A stretch of 64,000 nucleotides of DNA, from contig JAEZCF010000019.1 of assembly GCA_023430045.1 (NCBI GenBank), positions 1 to 64,000 of the forward strand. The letters run 5' to 3'. How positions within the stretch are numbered: position 1 is the first letter of the stretch; every line of letters begins with the position of its first letter. Under the pieces are notes generated by a model, which did no database searches, had not been told where the DNA came from, and was given only the letters and a program-made list of their open reading frames with translations. This DNA comes from Pseudomonadota bacterium (GTDB taxonomy: Bacteria; Pseudomonadota; Gammaproteobacteria; Xanthomonadales; Xanthomonadaceae). This document shows positions 7,929-16,383 of the stretch, piece by piece. The position numbers and the translations under genes are program-made.

Positions 7929-8612
7929 ATGCGTATCCTTCTGGTCGAAGACGAAGCCCCGCTGCGCGAGACCCTTGCAGCCCGGCTCAAGCGCGAGGGC
8001 TTTGCCGTCGATGCCGCGCAGGATGGCGAGGAAGGTCTGTACATGGGCCGGGAAGTGCCGTTCGACGTTGGCATCATCGATCTGGGCCTGCCGAAGATGT
8101 CCGGCATGGAATTGATCAAGGCACTGCGCGACGAGGGCAAGAAGTTCCCGGTACTGATCCTCACCGCCCGTTCCAGCTGGCAGGACAAGGTGGAAGGCCT
8201 GAAGCAGGGCGCCGACGATTACCTGGTCAAGCCGTTCCATGTGGAAGAGCTGCTGGCGCGCGTCAATGCGCTGCTGCGCCGCGCCGCTGGCTGGAGCAAG
8301 CCGACGCTGGAATGCGGGCCGGTCGCACTGGATCTTGCCGCGCAGACGGTCAGCGTGGCCGGCAGCAACGTGGACCTCACCAGCTACGAGTACAAGGTGC
8401 TGGAATACCTGATGATGCATGCCGGTGAGCTGGTCTCCAAGGCCGACCTCACCGAACACATCTACCAGCAGGACTTCGATCGCGATTCGAACGTCCTGGA
8501 AGTGTTCATCGGCCGCCTGCGCAAGAAGCTGGACCCGGATGGCGAGCTGAAGCCGATCGAAACCGTACGCGGCCGCGGCTACCGTTTCGCGATCCCGCGC
8601 AACGAGGGCTGA
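7929..8612 (+). CDS. phoP: Response regulator PhoP (OmpR family)
   Basis: A 227-residue OmpR-type response regulator. The receiver domain shows the acidic pair EDE (residues 7-9), the phosphoacceptor Asp in GIIDLGLPKMSGMEL (about residue 51), the Thr in LILTARS and the Lys in DYLVKPFHVEEL. The C-terminal winged helix contains LTSYEYKVLEYLM and ends RGRGYRF. A GGGAGAG ribosome binding site lies 5 bp before the ATG. The kinase gene follows by 19 bp. PhoP in related bacteria responds to low Mg2+ and cationic peptides and governs membrane permeability and polymyxin resistance. Confidence 0.9.
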   Translation: MRILLVEDEAPLRETLAARLKREGFAVDAAQDGEEGLYMGREVPFDVGIIDLGLPKMSGMELIKALRDEGKKFPVLILTARSSWQDKVEGLKQGADDYLVKPFHVEELLARVNALLRRAAGWSKPTLECGPVALDLAAQTVSVAGSNVDLTSYEYKVLEYLMMHAGELVSKADLTEHIYQQDFDRDSNVLEVFIGRLRKKLDPDGELKPIETVRGRGYRFAIPRNEG

Positions 8613-8631
8613 GCCCGCTGCGGGCAAGACC

Positions 8632-10059
8632 ATGATGTCCGGCCGTCTGTGGTTCTTCCGACGCTGGCGGCCGCGTTCACTGCAGGCTCGCCAGCTGCTG
8701 GCTGCATCGGTGGGCCTGGTGGCCTTCCTGGCACTGGCCGGCTATGCGCTGGATGCGGCGTTCGCCGATACCGCGCGCGCCAATCTGCGCGAACGCCTGA
8801 AGAACTACGCGACCGCCTACGCGGCCGGCATCGATTTCACCCGCGACCGCTCGCTGTACATCCGCGAGCAGCAGCCCGATCCACGTTTCGATGTGCCCGG
8901 CAGCGGCCTGTACCTGCAGGTGGTGATGCCCGGTGGCAAGGGCAATTCGATGTCCGCCGAAGGCCCCATGCTGCCCACCGTGGGCGGCGGACTGCTGGCA
9001 CCGCGCCAGGAAGTCTTCGAAGGCCCGCTGCCGATGATCCAGATCGATGGCAGCGAAGGCTCGGTGTACCGCTATGGCCTGGGCCTGGTGTGGGATGCCG
9101 ACGCTGATCCCGCCACCGAATTCCCGTACACCATCTATGTGATGGAAGATTCGCGCGCGCTGGGCGCGCAGCTGCGCGTGTTCCGTGGCCGCGTCTGGTT
9201 CTACCTGGGCGGCATCGGCCTGATCCTGTTGCTGCTGCAGACGGTGATCCTGCAATGGAGCCTGCGCCCGATGCGCCGGGTGATCACCGAACTGACCAAG
9301 GTGCAGCGCGGGGAAAGCGAACGCATGAGCGAACGCCATCCACGCGAACTGGAACCGCTGACCAACAGCATCAACGCCTTCATCGAAAGCGAGCGCGAAA
9401 ACCTGGAGCGCCAGCGCAATACGCTGGCCGACCTGGCGCACAGCCTGAAGACGCCGATCGCGGTACTGCGCACGCAGCTGGACAGCAGCTCCGACGACGT
9501 GGCGCTGCGCGAGGAGCTGGACGTGCAGCTGCAGCGCATGAACAACCTGGTGTCGTATCAGCTGGCGCGTGCCGCGTCGTCCGGCCACAAGCTGTTTTCC
9601 GCACCATTGCCGATCGAGTCCAATGCCGAGGAGATCGTTCGTGGGCTGGAAAAGGTGTATGCCGCCAAGGGCGTGCTCTGCGAGTTCGACATCGACGAGA
9701 CGGCGCGCTTCCACGGTGAACCGGGCGATCTGCAGGAACTGCTCGGCAACCTGCTGGAGAACGCCTTCAAGTGGGCCGGCCACCGCGTGCTGCTCACCGC
9801 GCAGCCGCTGACCGCGCCGAACGCGCGGCGCCCCGGCCTGCTGCTGGCGGTGGACGACGATGGTCCGGGCATCGCGCCGGAGGACATCGCCAAGGTGCTG
9901 CAGCGTGGCGTGCGCGGCGATGAGCGCGTACAGGGCCACGGTATCGGCCTGTCGATCGTGCAGGACATGATCAAGGACTACCGCGGCGAACTGCAGGTAT
10001 TGCGTTCGACCGAACTGGGTGGGGCGCGTTTCGAGGTACGGCTGCCGCCGGGCCCCTGA
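8632..10059 (+). CDS. phoQ: Sensor histidine kinase PhoQ
   Basis: A 475-residue membrane kinase. Two transmembrane helices bracket a periplasmic sensor of about 140 residues: TM1 about 22-42 (LLAASVGLVAFLALAGYAL) and TM2 about 188-208 (FYLGGIGLILLLLQTVIL). A HAMP region precedes the H-box LADLAHSLKTPIAVLRTQL (about 264-282, phosphorylated His about 269), then an N-box NLLENAFKWAG, and G-boxes VDDDGPGI and GHGIGLSIV. It is encoded directly after phoP and is the cognate kinase. The ATP-binding domain is intact to the C-terminus. Confidence 0.9.
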   Translation: MMSGRLWFFRRWRPRSLQARQLLAASVGLVAFLALAGYALDAAFADTARANLRERLKNYATAYAAGIDFTRDRSLYIREQQPDPRFDVPGSGLYLQVVMPGGKGNSMSAEGPMLPTVGGGLLAPRQEVFEGPLPMIQIDGSEGSVYRYGLGLVWDADADPATEFPYTIYVMEDSRALGAQLRVFRGRVWFYLGGIGLILLLLQTVILQWSLRPMRRVITELTKVQRGESERMSERHPRELEPLTNSINAFIESERENLERQRNTLADLAHSLKTPIAVLRTQLDSSSDDVALREELDVQLQRMNNLVSYQLARAASSGHKLFSAPLPIESNAEEIVRGLEKVYAAKGVLCEFDIDETARFHGEPGDLQELLGNLLENAFKWAGHRVLLTAQPLTAPNARRPGLLLAVDDDGPGIAPEDIAKVLQRGVRGDERVQGHGIGLSIVQDMIKDYRGELQVLRSTELGGARFEVRLPPGP

Positions 10060-10150
10060 TCCTGTCCTGCCGGAAACGGTAGAGGCGACCGTGAGCCGGC
10101 CGCCGCCGACGTGGGCAGCTGGCAAACCCGCCGCCGCGAATGGATCGGCG

Positions 10151-10939
10151 CTACGCGCCGGCCGCCGGTGGCTCGCCGTAGAACCGACGCAGATGCGCGG
10201 CGACCGCCGGCAGTGCCTCTGCCAGCACACCGGGCGCGGAGAAGTGGTACTCGGTGACCACCGCGAAAAACTCTTCCGGCGCCTCGGCCGCATAGGGATC
10301 GATCAGTGTCGCCTCGCCGGCATCGATCTGTCCGCAGAACGCGTCGTAGGCGTGCTGGAAATCCCGCGCCCATTCGCGCTGCCAGTCGCGCGGCAGCGGC
10401 GGTGTACCGTCCATCGCGCCGTCCAGCGCATCGATCTTGTGCGCCATCTCGTGCACGGCCACGCAGTAGCCATCGAAAGGCGCCTGCAGATCGGCCTGGA
10501 TGTCCGCCCACGACAGAATGAGCGGACCGCTGTCCCAGCTTTCACCGATCAGTTCGTCTTCCCACTCATGCAGCACGCCAGCCGCATCCACGTGGCTGCG
10601 CTGCACGCGGAAGGCGTCCGGATACACGATGACCTGCGACCAGCCGCGCAGGCCGGCTTCGCCCACCGCCAGCAGCGGCAGGCAGCACAGCGCGGCCAGC
10701 AGCACCACGTCGGCGTCATCCAGCGTCAGGCCACTGAGGGGGCTGATGGTCTTCTCATGCAGGAAGCGCTCGCTCAATGTCCGCAGCTGCGCCTGCTGAC
10801 CGACGTCCAGCGCGTGCACCCACGGTGCTGCCTGGCACGCGTGCTGCCACAGCAGATCCGGGATGGGTCGGGGCGCCGGCCGCAGCCAGCGCAACAGCGT
10901 TTGGATCAGCGGAACATTCCCGGCAGGAAACTGTGCCAT
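10151..10939 (-). CDS. mtfA: Zinc-dependent peptidase MtfA (M90 family)
   Basis: A 262-residue soluble zinc metallopeptidase. The signature VHEMAHKIDALDG (about residues 166-178) carries the HExxH-type zinc site; the downstream EEFFAVVTEYHF supplies the third ligand region. In enterobacteria MtfA binds the repressor Mlc and so affects glucose uptake; whether that role holds here is unknown. Its start overlaps the end of the small secreted protein gene upstream by 34 bp, so the two are probably co-transcribed. It converges with phoQ. Confidence 0.9.
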   Translation of the reverse strand: MAQFPAGNVPLIQTLLRWLRPAPRPIPDLLWQHACQAAPWVHALDVGQQAQLRTLSERFLHEKTISPLSGLTLDDADVVLLAALCCLPLLAVGEAGLRGWSQVIVYPDAFRVQRSHVDAAGVLHEWEDELIGESWDSGPLILSWADIQADLQAPFDGYCVAVHEMAHKIDALDGAMDGTPPLPRDWQREWARDFQHAYDAFCGQIDAGEATLIDPYAAEAPEEFFAVVTEYHFSAPGVLAEALPAVAAHLRRFYGEPPAAGA

Positions 10940-11178
10940 TTCGGCGCGCGCAGGCGCTGCAGGACATCGTCGTCACCGCCGCCTCCGGTGGTGGCCGGGA
11001 CAGGCGCGGGCTTGGGCGTGGTGGGCACCGCGGCAGCGGCGGTGCGCGCACTGGGTGGACGCTCGGCATCCGGCGTGGAATACACGCAGTCACCGCGACC
11101 CTCACCGGCCAGCGCAGGAGCTGCATTGGCGGCAAGCGGGACCATCAACAGGATCAGGCAATGGGCAAGACAGCGCAT
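10906..11178 (-). CDS. Small secreted hypothetical protein upstream of mtfA
   Basis: About 90 residues with a clear signal peptide (CLAHCLILLMVPLAANAAPA, cleavage near residue 18-20), then a Pro/Thr/Ala-rich low-complexity middle and a Gly-Gly-Gly-Asp-Asp stretch before a short conserved-looking tail (VLQRLRAPKWHSFLPGMFR). An upstream ATG at 11187 is an alternative start three codons earlier. The 34-bp overlap with mtfA supports it being a real gene in that transcript. Function unknown. Confidence 0.65.
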   Translation of the reverse strand: MRCLAHCLILLMVPLAANAAPALAGEGRGDCVYSTPDAERPPSARTAAAAVPTTPKPAPVPATTGGGGDDDVLQRLRAPKWHSFLPGMFR

Positions 11179-11309
11179 CGACGACATCCAGGGTCAAGGG
11201 CGGTGAGTTCCCGATTCTAGCCCGAATATCGGCCGGCATTGGAAGACGGGCCGGGCAGGCGCCGGCGGCTTGTCGCATAATTTCCCCTGTTTACCTGACG
11301 GAAGCTGCC

Positions 11310-12275
11310 GTGGACGACCGCCAACTGCTGGCCAAACTGGCTGCCGGACCCTTGTCCGGAGATGCCCTGGCGCGCGAGCTTGGCCAGACCCGTGCAGCGA
11401 TATGGAAGCGTATTCAAGGGCTTAGGAACGCCGGCGTGGCGATAGAAGGACGTGCCGGCGGTGGCTACACGCTGTGCCAGCCGCTTGATCTGCTGGACCC
11501 GGCCGCCATCCAGGCAGCGCTGGCCCCGGACGCGGCCGAGTGGCTGGACAGCCTGCAGCTGGTGTGGAGCACCGGCTCCACCAACAGCGAATTGCTGCGC
11601 TGCAGCGTGGCCGGGCGCGGTTGCCAGGTGCTGCTGGCGGAGCGGCAGACCGGGGGGCGTGGCCGTCGCGGCCGCGAATGGGCATCGCCGTTGGCGGCCC
11701 ATGTGTACCTGTCGGTACTGAGGGGCTTTTCCGGGGGCCTTGCTCAACTGGGCGGGCTCAGCCTGGTGGCCGGCGTGGCGGTTGCCGAAGCGCTACACGC
11801 GCTGGGCCTGTCCCGGGTGCAGCTGAAATGGCCCAATGACCTGGTGGTGGAAGGCCGCAAGCTCGGCGGCCTGCTGGTGGAAGGAGGCGGCGAATTCGCC
11901 GGACCCGCGCGAGCGGTGATCGGCATCGGCCTCAACGTACACATGCCGGACGCTTTTGCTGCGCGGATCGACCAGCCATGGACGGACCTGGATCGTGTGG
12001 CGGGGCAGCCGATGCAGCGCAACGCGGTGGTAGCGGCCGTACTCTCCCGTCTGCTGCCCGCGCTGGAGGCATTCGAGTCGCAGGGCCTTGCCCCGTTCCT
12101 GCCGCGCTATGCAGCGCTGGACAGCCTGGCCGGCCGCGCGGTGCGGGTGGAACAGGGGGGGGCATGGCAGGAAGGGCAGGCGCTGGGGCTGGCCGATGAC
12201 GGCGCGCTGCGCGTGCGCATCGATGGCCGCGAGCAACTGGTGCACGCAGGCGAAGTCAGCGTGAGGCCGCAATGA
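11310..12275 (+). CDS. birA: Bifunctional biotin ligase / biotin operon repressor BirA
   Basis: A 321-residue protein starting at GTG. Residues about 1-65 are a winged helix (SGDALARELGQTRAAIWKRIQGLRNAG). The ligase domain follows with TGSTNSELLR, the biotinyl-AMP loop RQTGGRGRRGREWASP, and LKWPNDLVVEGRKLGGLLVEGGG, and the C-terminal SH3-like domain ends the protein. It attaches biotin to acyl carriers such as AccB and can repress biotin synthesis. The long open frame upstream of the GTG is noise: length from GTG matches the family. Its stop overlaps the start of coaX. Confidence 0.94.
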   Translation: MDDRQLLAKLAAGPLSGDALARELGQTRAAIWKRIQGLRNAGVAIEGRAGGGYTLCQPLDLLDPAAIQAALAPDAAEWLDSLQLVWSTGSTNSELLRCSVAGRGCQVLLAERQTGGRGRRGREWASPLAAHVYLSVLRGFSGGLAQLGGLSLVAGVAVAEALHALGLSRVQLKWPNDLVVEGRKLGGLLVEGGGEFAGPARAVIGIGLNVHMPDAFAARIDQPWTDLDRVAGQPMQRNAVVAAVLSRLLPALEAFESQGLAPFLPRYAALDSLAGRAVRVEQGGAWQEGQALGLADDGALRVRIDGREQLVHAGEVSVRPQ

Positions 12276-13012
12276 GCGACTGGCTGTTCGACCTTGGCAA
12301 CTCGCGGTTCAAGTACGCACCGCTGCAGGGCGACCGCGCCGGCGATGTGCAGGCATGGACGCATGGTGCCGAAGATCTGCGTGGCGAAGCGCTGCGCGCG
12401 CTGCCACAGGGCCGTACCGCATACGTGGCCAGCGTGGCGGCGCCGGGCCTTACCGCGACCATGCTGGAGATCCTGCGCATGCGCTTCCAGCATGTGCACG
12501 TGGCGCATACCGAGGCGCATCTGGCCGGAGTACGGATCGCCTATGCGGCACCGGAACGCTTCGGCGTGGATCGTTTTCTGGCCCTGCTGGCGGCGGCGCG
12601 CGACCAGCGCCATGTGCTGGTGGCCGGGGTGGGTACCGCATTGACCATCGACCTGCTGGATGCCGACGGCCAGCATCATGGCGGCCGGATCGCTGCTTCG
12701 CCGACCACCATGCGCGAAGCACTGCACGCGCGCGCCGTGCAGTTGCCGCCCAGCGGAGGGACCTACGTCGAGTTCGCCGGTGACACCGCCGATGCACTTG
12801 CCTCGGGCTGCGATGGGGCGGCCATCGCGCTCATTGAACATAGCCGTCGCCATGCAGAGCAACGCCTGCAGGCGCCGGTGGCCCTGCTGCTGCATGGCGG
12901 CGGCGCGCCCGCGCTGTTGCCGTGGCTGCCGCCCGATACCGGGCACCAGCCACTGCTGGTGCTGGACGGGCTGGCACGCTGGGCAGTGCATCTGCCGGCC
13001 ATGACGGGCTAG
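12272..13012 (+). CDS. coaX: Type III pantothenate kinase
   Basis: A 246-residue ASKHA-fold kinase catalysing the first step of coenzyme A synthesis. The phosphate-1 motif FDLGNSRFKYA (residues 5-15), the substrate loop APERFGVDRFLALLAA and the phosphate-2 motif GVGTALTIDLLD with GGRIAAS are all recognisable. It starts inside the birA stop (ATGA), the usual birA-coaX pairing of this group. A SPOR-domain gene follows by 9 bp and the three form an operon. Confidence 0.94.
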   Translation: MSDWLFDLGNSRFKYAPLQGDRAGDVQAWTHGAEDLRGEALRALPQGRTAYVASVAAPGLTATMLEILRMRFQHVHVAHTEAHLAGVRIAYAAPERFGVDRFLALLAAARDQRHVLVAGVGTALTIDLLDADGQHHGGRIAASPTTMREALHARAVQLPPSGGTYVEFAGDTADALASGCDGAAIALIEHSRRHAEQRLQAPVALLLHGGGAPALLPWLPPDTGHQPLLVLDGLARWAVHLPAMTG

Positions 13013-13021
13013 GATCCAACG

Positions 13022-13822
13022 ATGCTGACCCGCGCCCTCATCGTCGTCCTTGTCCTGCTCAACCTCAGCGTCGCCCTGTGGTGGATGCTGCGCAGCGATC
13101 CGCTGCCGCAGGACGTGAAGCCGCCATCCGGTGTTGCGTCGCTGCAGCTGCTGGCCCCGGATGATTCGCTGCCGGCGACCGATGCCGCGAAGGGCACGGC
13201 GCCGCTGGAAGACGCTGCGAACGAAGCATCGACGCCGCCCGTGGCCACCGTGGTGCCTTCGGAACCAGCGCCCACGCCATTGCCAGCGACGAACACGGAA
13301 TCCGCTGCCGACAAAGCGGTGCAGGCGCCATCGCAGGTCGCTGCCGTTGAACCTTCACCCGTGCGCCGTTGCGTCGCGCTGGGGCCTTTCCCCGACCAGG
13401 CGACGGCGCAGGCCGCGCAGGCGCGGCTGGGGAATGCGCTGGGCACGGCCCGCCTGCAGGAGCAGTCTTCGCCATCGACGACCACCCGCTACCGGGTGAT
13501 GCTGCCGCCGGCCGCATCGCGCGAGGACGCACAGGCCACCGTGCAGCGCATTGTCGCGGCCGGCCTGGGCGACTACTACATCATTGCCCAGGGGCCGGAA
13601 GCCAATGCCATCGCGCTTGGCCAGTACCGCAACCGTGAAGGCGCCGAACGCCGTCTTGAGACACTGCGTGCCGCAGGCTTCCAGGCCCGGCTGCAGGGCG
13701 GCGACGCCGCTGCAACGTGGTGGTTGCAGGGTACGCTGGGGGCAGGCCAGACGGCTGACGGCGTGCGCCGCCGTAGCGGCGCCGCGCAGCAACGCTCGCT
13801 GGACTGCACCCGCCTGCGGTAG
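13022..13822 (+). CDS. SPOR domain-containing membrane-anchored protein
   Basis: A 266-residue protein with an N-terminal membrane anchor (TRALIVVLVLLNLSVALWWML, about residues 3-23), a long Ala/Pro/Thr-rich periplasmic linker to about residue 115, and a C-terminal SPOR domain (from CVALGPFPDQATAQAAQARL to about 235) with the repeated GPF/GLGDYYI and ALGQYRNREGAERRLETLRAAGF elements. SPOR domains bind denuded septal peptidoglycan, so a role at the division site or in cell-wall turnover is likely. It is the third gene of the birA operon. Confidence 0.87.
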   Translation: MLTRALIVVLVLLNLSVALWWMLRSDPLPQDVKPPSGVASLQLLAPDDSLPATDAAKGTAPLEDAANEASTPPVATVVPSEPAPTPLPATNTESAADKAVQAPSQVAAVEPSPVRRCVALGPFPDQATAQAAQARLGNALGTARLQEQSSPSTTTRYRVMLPPAASREDAQATVQRIVAAGLGDYYIIAQGPEANAIALGQYRNREGAERRLETLRAAGFQARLQGGDAAATWWLQGTLGAGQTADGVRRRSGAAQQRSLDCTRLR

Positions 13823-13865
13823 AATCCCCCTCGCCCGGCAGGCTCGCTGCCGTTGCGCGTCCCAT

Positions 13866-13941
13866 GCCGCTTTAGCTCAGTTGGTAGAGCAACTGTCTTG
13901 TAAACAGTAGGTCATCCGTTCGATTCGGATAAGCGGCACCA
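13866..13941 (+). tRNA. tRNA-Thr (anticodon TGT)
   Basis: A 76-nt cloverleaf with encoded CCA. The acceptor arms GCCGCTT (13866-13872) and AAGCGGC (13931-13937) pair, TAGCTCAGTTGGTAGAGCA forms the D arm, the stem ACTGT/ACAGT encloses the loop CTTGTAA with anticodon TGT, and GTTCGATTC is the T arm. No mobile element is inserted at its 3' end. Confidence 0.96.
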
Positions 13942-13963
13942 CCCTGGGCGCAGACACGCGATG

Positions 13964-14692
13964 TCAGTCGACGGGATAGACCACCGTGACCGGGTTCAGC
14001 ACGACAGCGGTCACGTTGTCGCCCGGGTTGCCACAGACCAGCCCATTCTTGAGGCCCGAAGCGAACTGCACCGTGTGGATGCCAGCGTAGTCCTTGCAGC
14101 CGCCGCCCATTTCAATCCGATAAAAATGGTTTCCGCCATTCCGGCGAGGGTTCGTTTCCACCGTGAACCCTTTTGGACTCTTGTTCCAGCTCCGCACGTC
14201 ACGAATGGCAAAACAGAACTCCGGTGACCCGCGCAGGCGGCGCCGCCGATTGTCTTTGATGGAGGTAGCAGTGACCGTCATCGTCGGCAATGTTTTCATG
14301 TAACGCCGGCTGCTTTCGCGTGAGATCAAGGCAAAGGCGCGGTTGTCGATGGGGGCGACCTTGCTGATGCCACAGGACCGCCCGTCCACCATCAGCCGTT
14401 CGCCCGGCCGTCCGCAGGCCCAGCCTCCCGGCGTATCCAGACCGACCTGGGTACCGTCCATGATCCCGGGACAGGCCGCAATGAATTCCAGCCGGAAGGC
14501 CTTCCCGTTGCCGGTGCGCACGGCGACCGAATCTGCGTTGGCCTGGCGCACCACTGCCACATCACTTGCATCCAGGCAGTGTGCCGCTGGTGCAGGGCCC
14601 TCGGTTCCGGGGACGGGCGTAGCCGCAGCGCAGACCGACGGCAGCGACACCACGAGTAGTGCAGTAACCAGCAGCGAAGGACGGTTCATCAT
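13964..14692 (-). CDS. Secreted protein with two DUF6491-like repeats
   Basis: About 242 residues from the tandem ATGATG at 14692/14689, chosen because GGAA lies just upstream and a signal peptide follows directly (SLLVTALLVVSLPSVCAAATP). The mature part has two similar units of ~80-100 residues: CLDASDVAVVRQ...CPGIMDG...ACGRPGERL...CGISKVAPID, and CFAIRDVRSWN...CKDYAGI...VCGNPGDNV...VVYPVD. The spacing of Cys, the D-V pair and the CGxPG turn resembles DUF6491 proteins of Xanthomonadaceae. Function is unknown. It converges on tRNA-Thr. Confidence 0.72.
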   Translation of the reverse strand: MMNRPSLLVTALLVVSLPSVCAAATPVPGTEGPAPAAHCLDASDVAVVRQANADSVAVRTGNGKAFRLEFIAACPGIMDGTQVGLDTPGGWACGRPGERLMVDGRSCGISKVAPIDNRAFALISRESSRRYMKTLPTMTVTATSIKDNRRRRLRGSPEFCFAIRDVRSWNKSPKGFTVETNPRRNGGNHFYRIEMGGGCKDYAGIHTVQFASGLKNGLVCGNPGDNVTAVVLNPVTVVYPVD

Positions 14693-14949
14693 GCGTTCCA
14701 TGCAGAATGGCTGCACAGAACCTATCACGGGATCGATCCCCGTTTCATTGCCAAAGGGCTGTCGGTACCTGCAGCGGCGAACGGTGAGAACGGGTCGCGA
14801 TCCGTGCACTCAGGTTCCCGGTGGAGTGTGCGCGTGTAGACGCTCTCGCGCGACAAATGCGCGCGTTCTGCAATCGGAATCGCATGCGAACGCGTAAGGT
14901 GCGCTGGACGCGTTCCTCCAGCCCCATCCTTTCCGTGGAAGCTTGATTC

Positions 14950-16245
14950 ATGCCTTTGATGACCGCCCTGCATACCTCGAAATCTTCCAATGGGATTACG
15001 AATCTCATAAAAATATTCGAGCAGCGTGACAAAGATGCACAACCGGCGAATACGCTTCCGTCAAAGGTAAATGCATTGATGAATTCGTCGCTTCCTTGTT
15101 CAAGAAGGCAGTCGCCTGCTGCGAATTCGTCGCCTCGGACGATAGGCCGGAACGTGCCCTATTTGAAGCCACGTGGTGGGGACGAGATCAGACGTGCGGC
15201 ACTGTCTGGCGCGCGCGTAGCGACTGGCGGTGACGCGAGCGGCTTCCGGTCATCGCCTGCTCCGGTCGTTCTTCAGTTGAAGCAGGTACGTACGCCACAC
15301 ACGAGCAGCGCTTCACGCTCGGAACGAATCCAGCCGCCGGTTGAAAGAGCCGGGAAACGCGTGGCGGAGCTTCGAGCGATGTTCGAAAATTCAAGACTGG
15401 CCGGGGACTCGCCGGGCACCCGGACATCCAGCCGGAATGAGGTCGCTCAGCCAGGGCCGCGCGCGCAGACACCTCCGCGGGTTCATCCGCCCCAAGCAGA
15501 AGGAAAACCGGGTTCGTCCAGCACGCTACCTCTGCAGAAGGCGATATCGCCGCAGGTGGAGCACAGTGCACCTCCCGCCCCAACGCTCGGCGAACGTGCC
15601 ATGGACTGGGTGCGGGATATGACCATGGATGTCGATCCGAAAGGAATGGCCGATGCCTTGGCCTCTGGAGGCGCCGTGGACCCTCGTTCGAGAGACGTGC
15701 TGGTTGCACTGGGTTCCGCCATCGCCAGCCTCAAGTACGAACTGATGAATGCATTCGACAACTACGTATGTTTTGATGGCGCTGAAGATCGAACACAGCA
15801 GCGGAACCTCTTCGTTGCCGCGACCACACGCGTCCGAAGTATGCTGGAAGGCAAGTTGTCTGGATTACCTCGACAGACGGGTGCTGACAATGATCTGGAT
15901 GCCATGAAGATCTTTGAATCCGCACGCGAGAACCTGGAGTCCATGTTTGGCACCGACAACATGAAGATCCTCGACAGTGAGTCGTCAATTGCCATGGAGG
16001 TCATAAAAGAGCTGGTAACCGCATATCGCCGGATGATGGTGAATCATTGCGCCGGGAACGAAGAGGGTGTCGACCTGAAGGCGATCCATGGGAGGGCTCG
16101 GCGGTATTGCGAAGATGCGTTCAACAGCAGCCTTGATTGCTCAGGGAAGATGAGCGCTATCCATACGTCGGGTCAGAAAACGCTGCTGGACGCGCTGGAC
16201 GCCGAGTTCCGCGGACTCCAGGCCCGGCGAAGCCGGCCGGGCTAG
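14950..16245 (+). CDS. Orphan effector-like protein with disordered Ser/Pro-rich N-terminal half
   Basis: Not recognised. A 431-residue protein with a GGAAG ribosome binding site 8 bp before the ATG. Residues 1 to ~225 are low-complexity, rich in Ser, Pro, Arg and Gln, with no signal peptide. They contain two similar short amphipathic motifs, ITNLIKIFEQRD (about 16-27) and VAELRAMFENSR (about 137-148). Residues ~230-425 look like a compact helical domain with no membrane segment. Codon use is less GC-biased than in flanking genes. This layout (unstructured N-terminal half, helical C-terminal domain, lineage-restricted) resembles secreted effectors of plant- or eukaryote-associated bacteria, but no secretion genes are in the window. 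Confidence 0.6.
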   Translation: MPLMTALHTSKSSNGITNLIKIFEQRDKDAQPANTLPSKVNALMNSSLPCSRRQSPAANSSPRTIGRNVPYLKPRGGDEIRRAALSGARVATGGDASGFRSSPAPVVLQLKQVRTPHTSSASRSERIQPPVERAGKRVAELRAMFENSRLAGDSPGTRTSSRNEVAQPGPRAQTPPRVHPPQAEGKPGSSSTLPLQKAISPQVEHSAPPAPTLGERAMDWVRDMTMDVDPKGMADALASGGAVDPRSRDVLVALGSAIASLKYELMNAFDNYVCFDGAEDRTQQRNLFVAATTRVRSMLEGKLSGLPRQTGADNDLDAMKIFESARENLESMFGTDNMKILDSESSIAMEVIKELVTAYRRMMVNHCAGNEEGVDLKAIHGRARRYCEDAFNSSLDCSGKMSAIHTSGQKTLLDALDAEFRGLQARRSRPG

Positions 16246-16383
16246 CGCGTGGTTCGGTTGAAGGAGGCACCCGCTCGGCTTGTATGAAGCGCATCATCGT
16301 GCTCGCCAGCGCTGTTGCACCGCCGCGAGTACCTGTCCGCCGGGCTGGATAGACTGACGGCTTTCGTCAAGCCAGAGGTCTCC

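Noticed and set aside
13866..13941. tRNA-Thr as the integration site of an element
   Set aside because: No integrase or direct repeat of its 3' end lies near; the only integrase is 42 kb away at the pyrE locus.
14830..14950. PIP-box (TTCGB-N15-TTCGB) type III promoter upstream of the effector-like gene
   Set aside because: I looked for both half-sites at the right spacing here and upstream of the 5175-5999 gene and found none.
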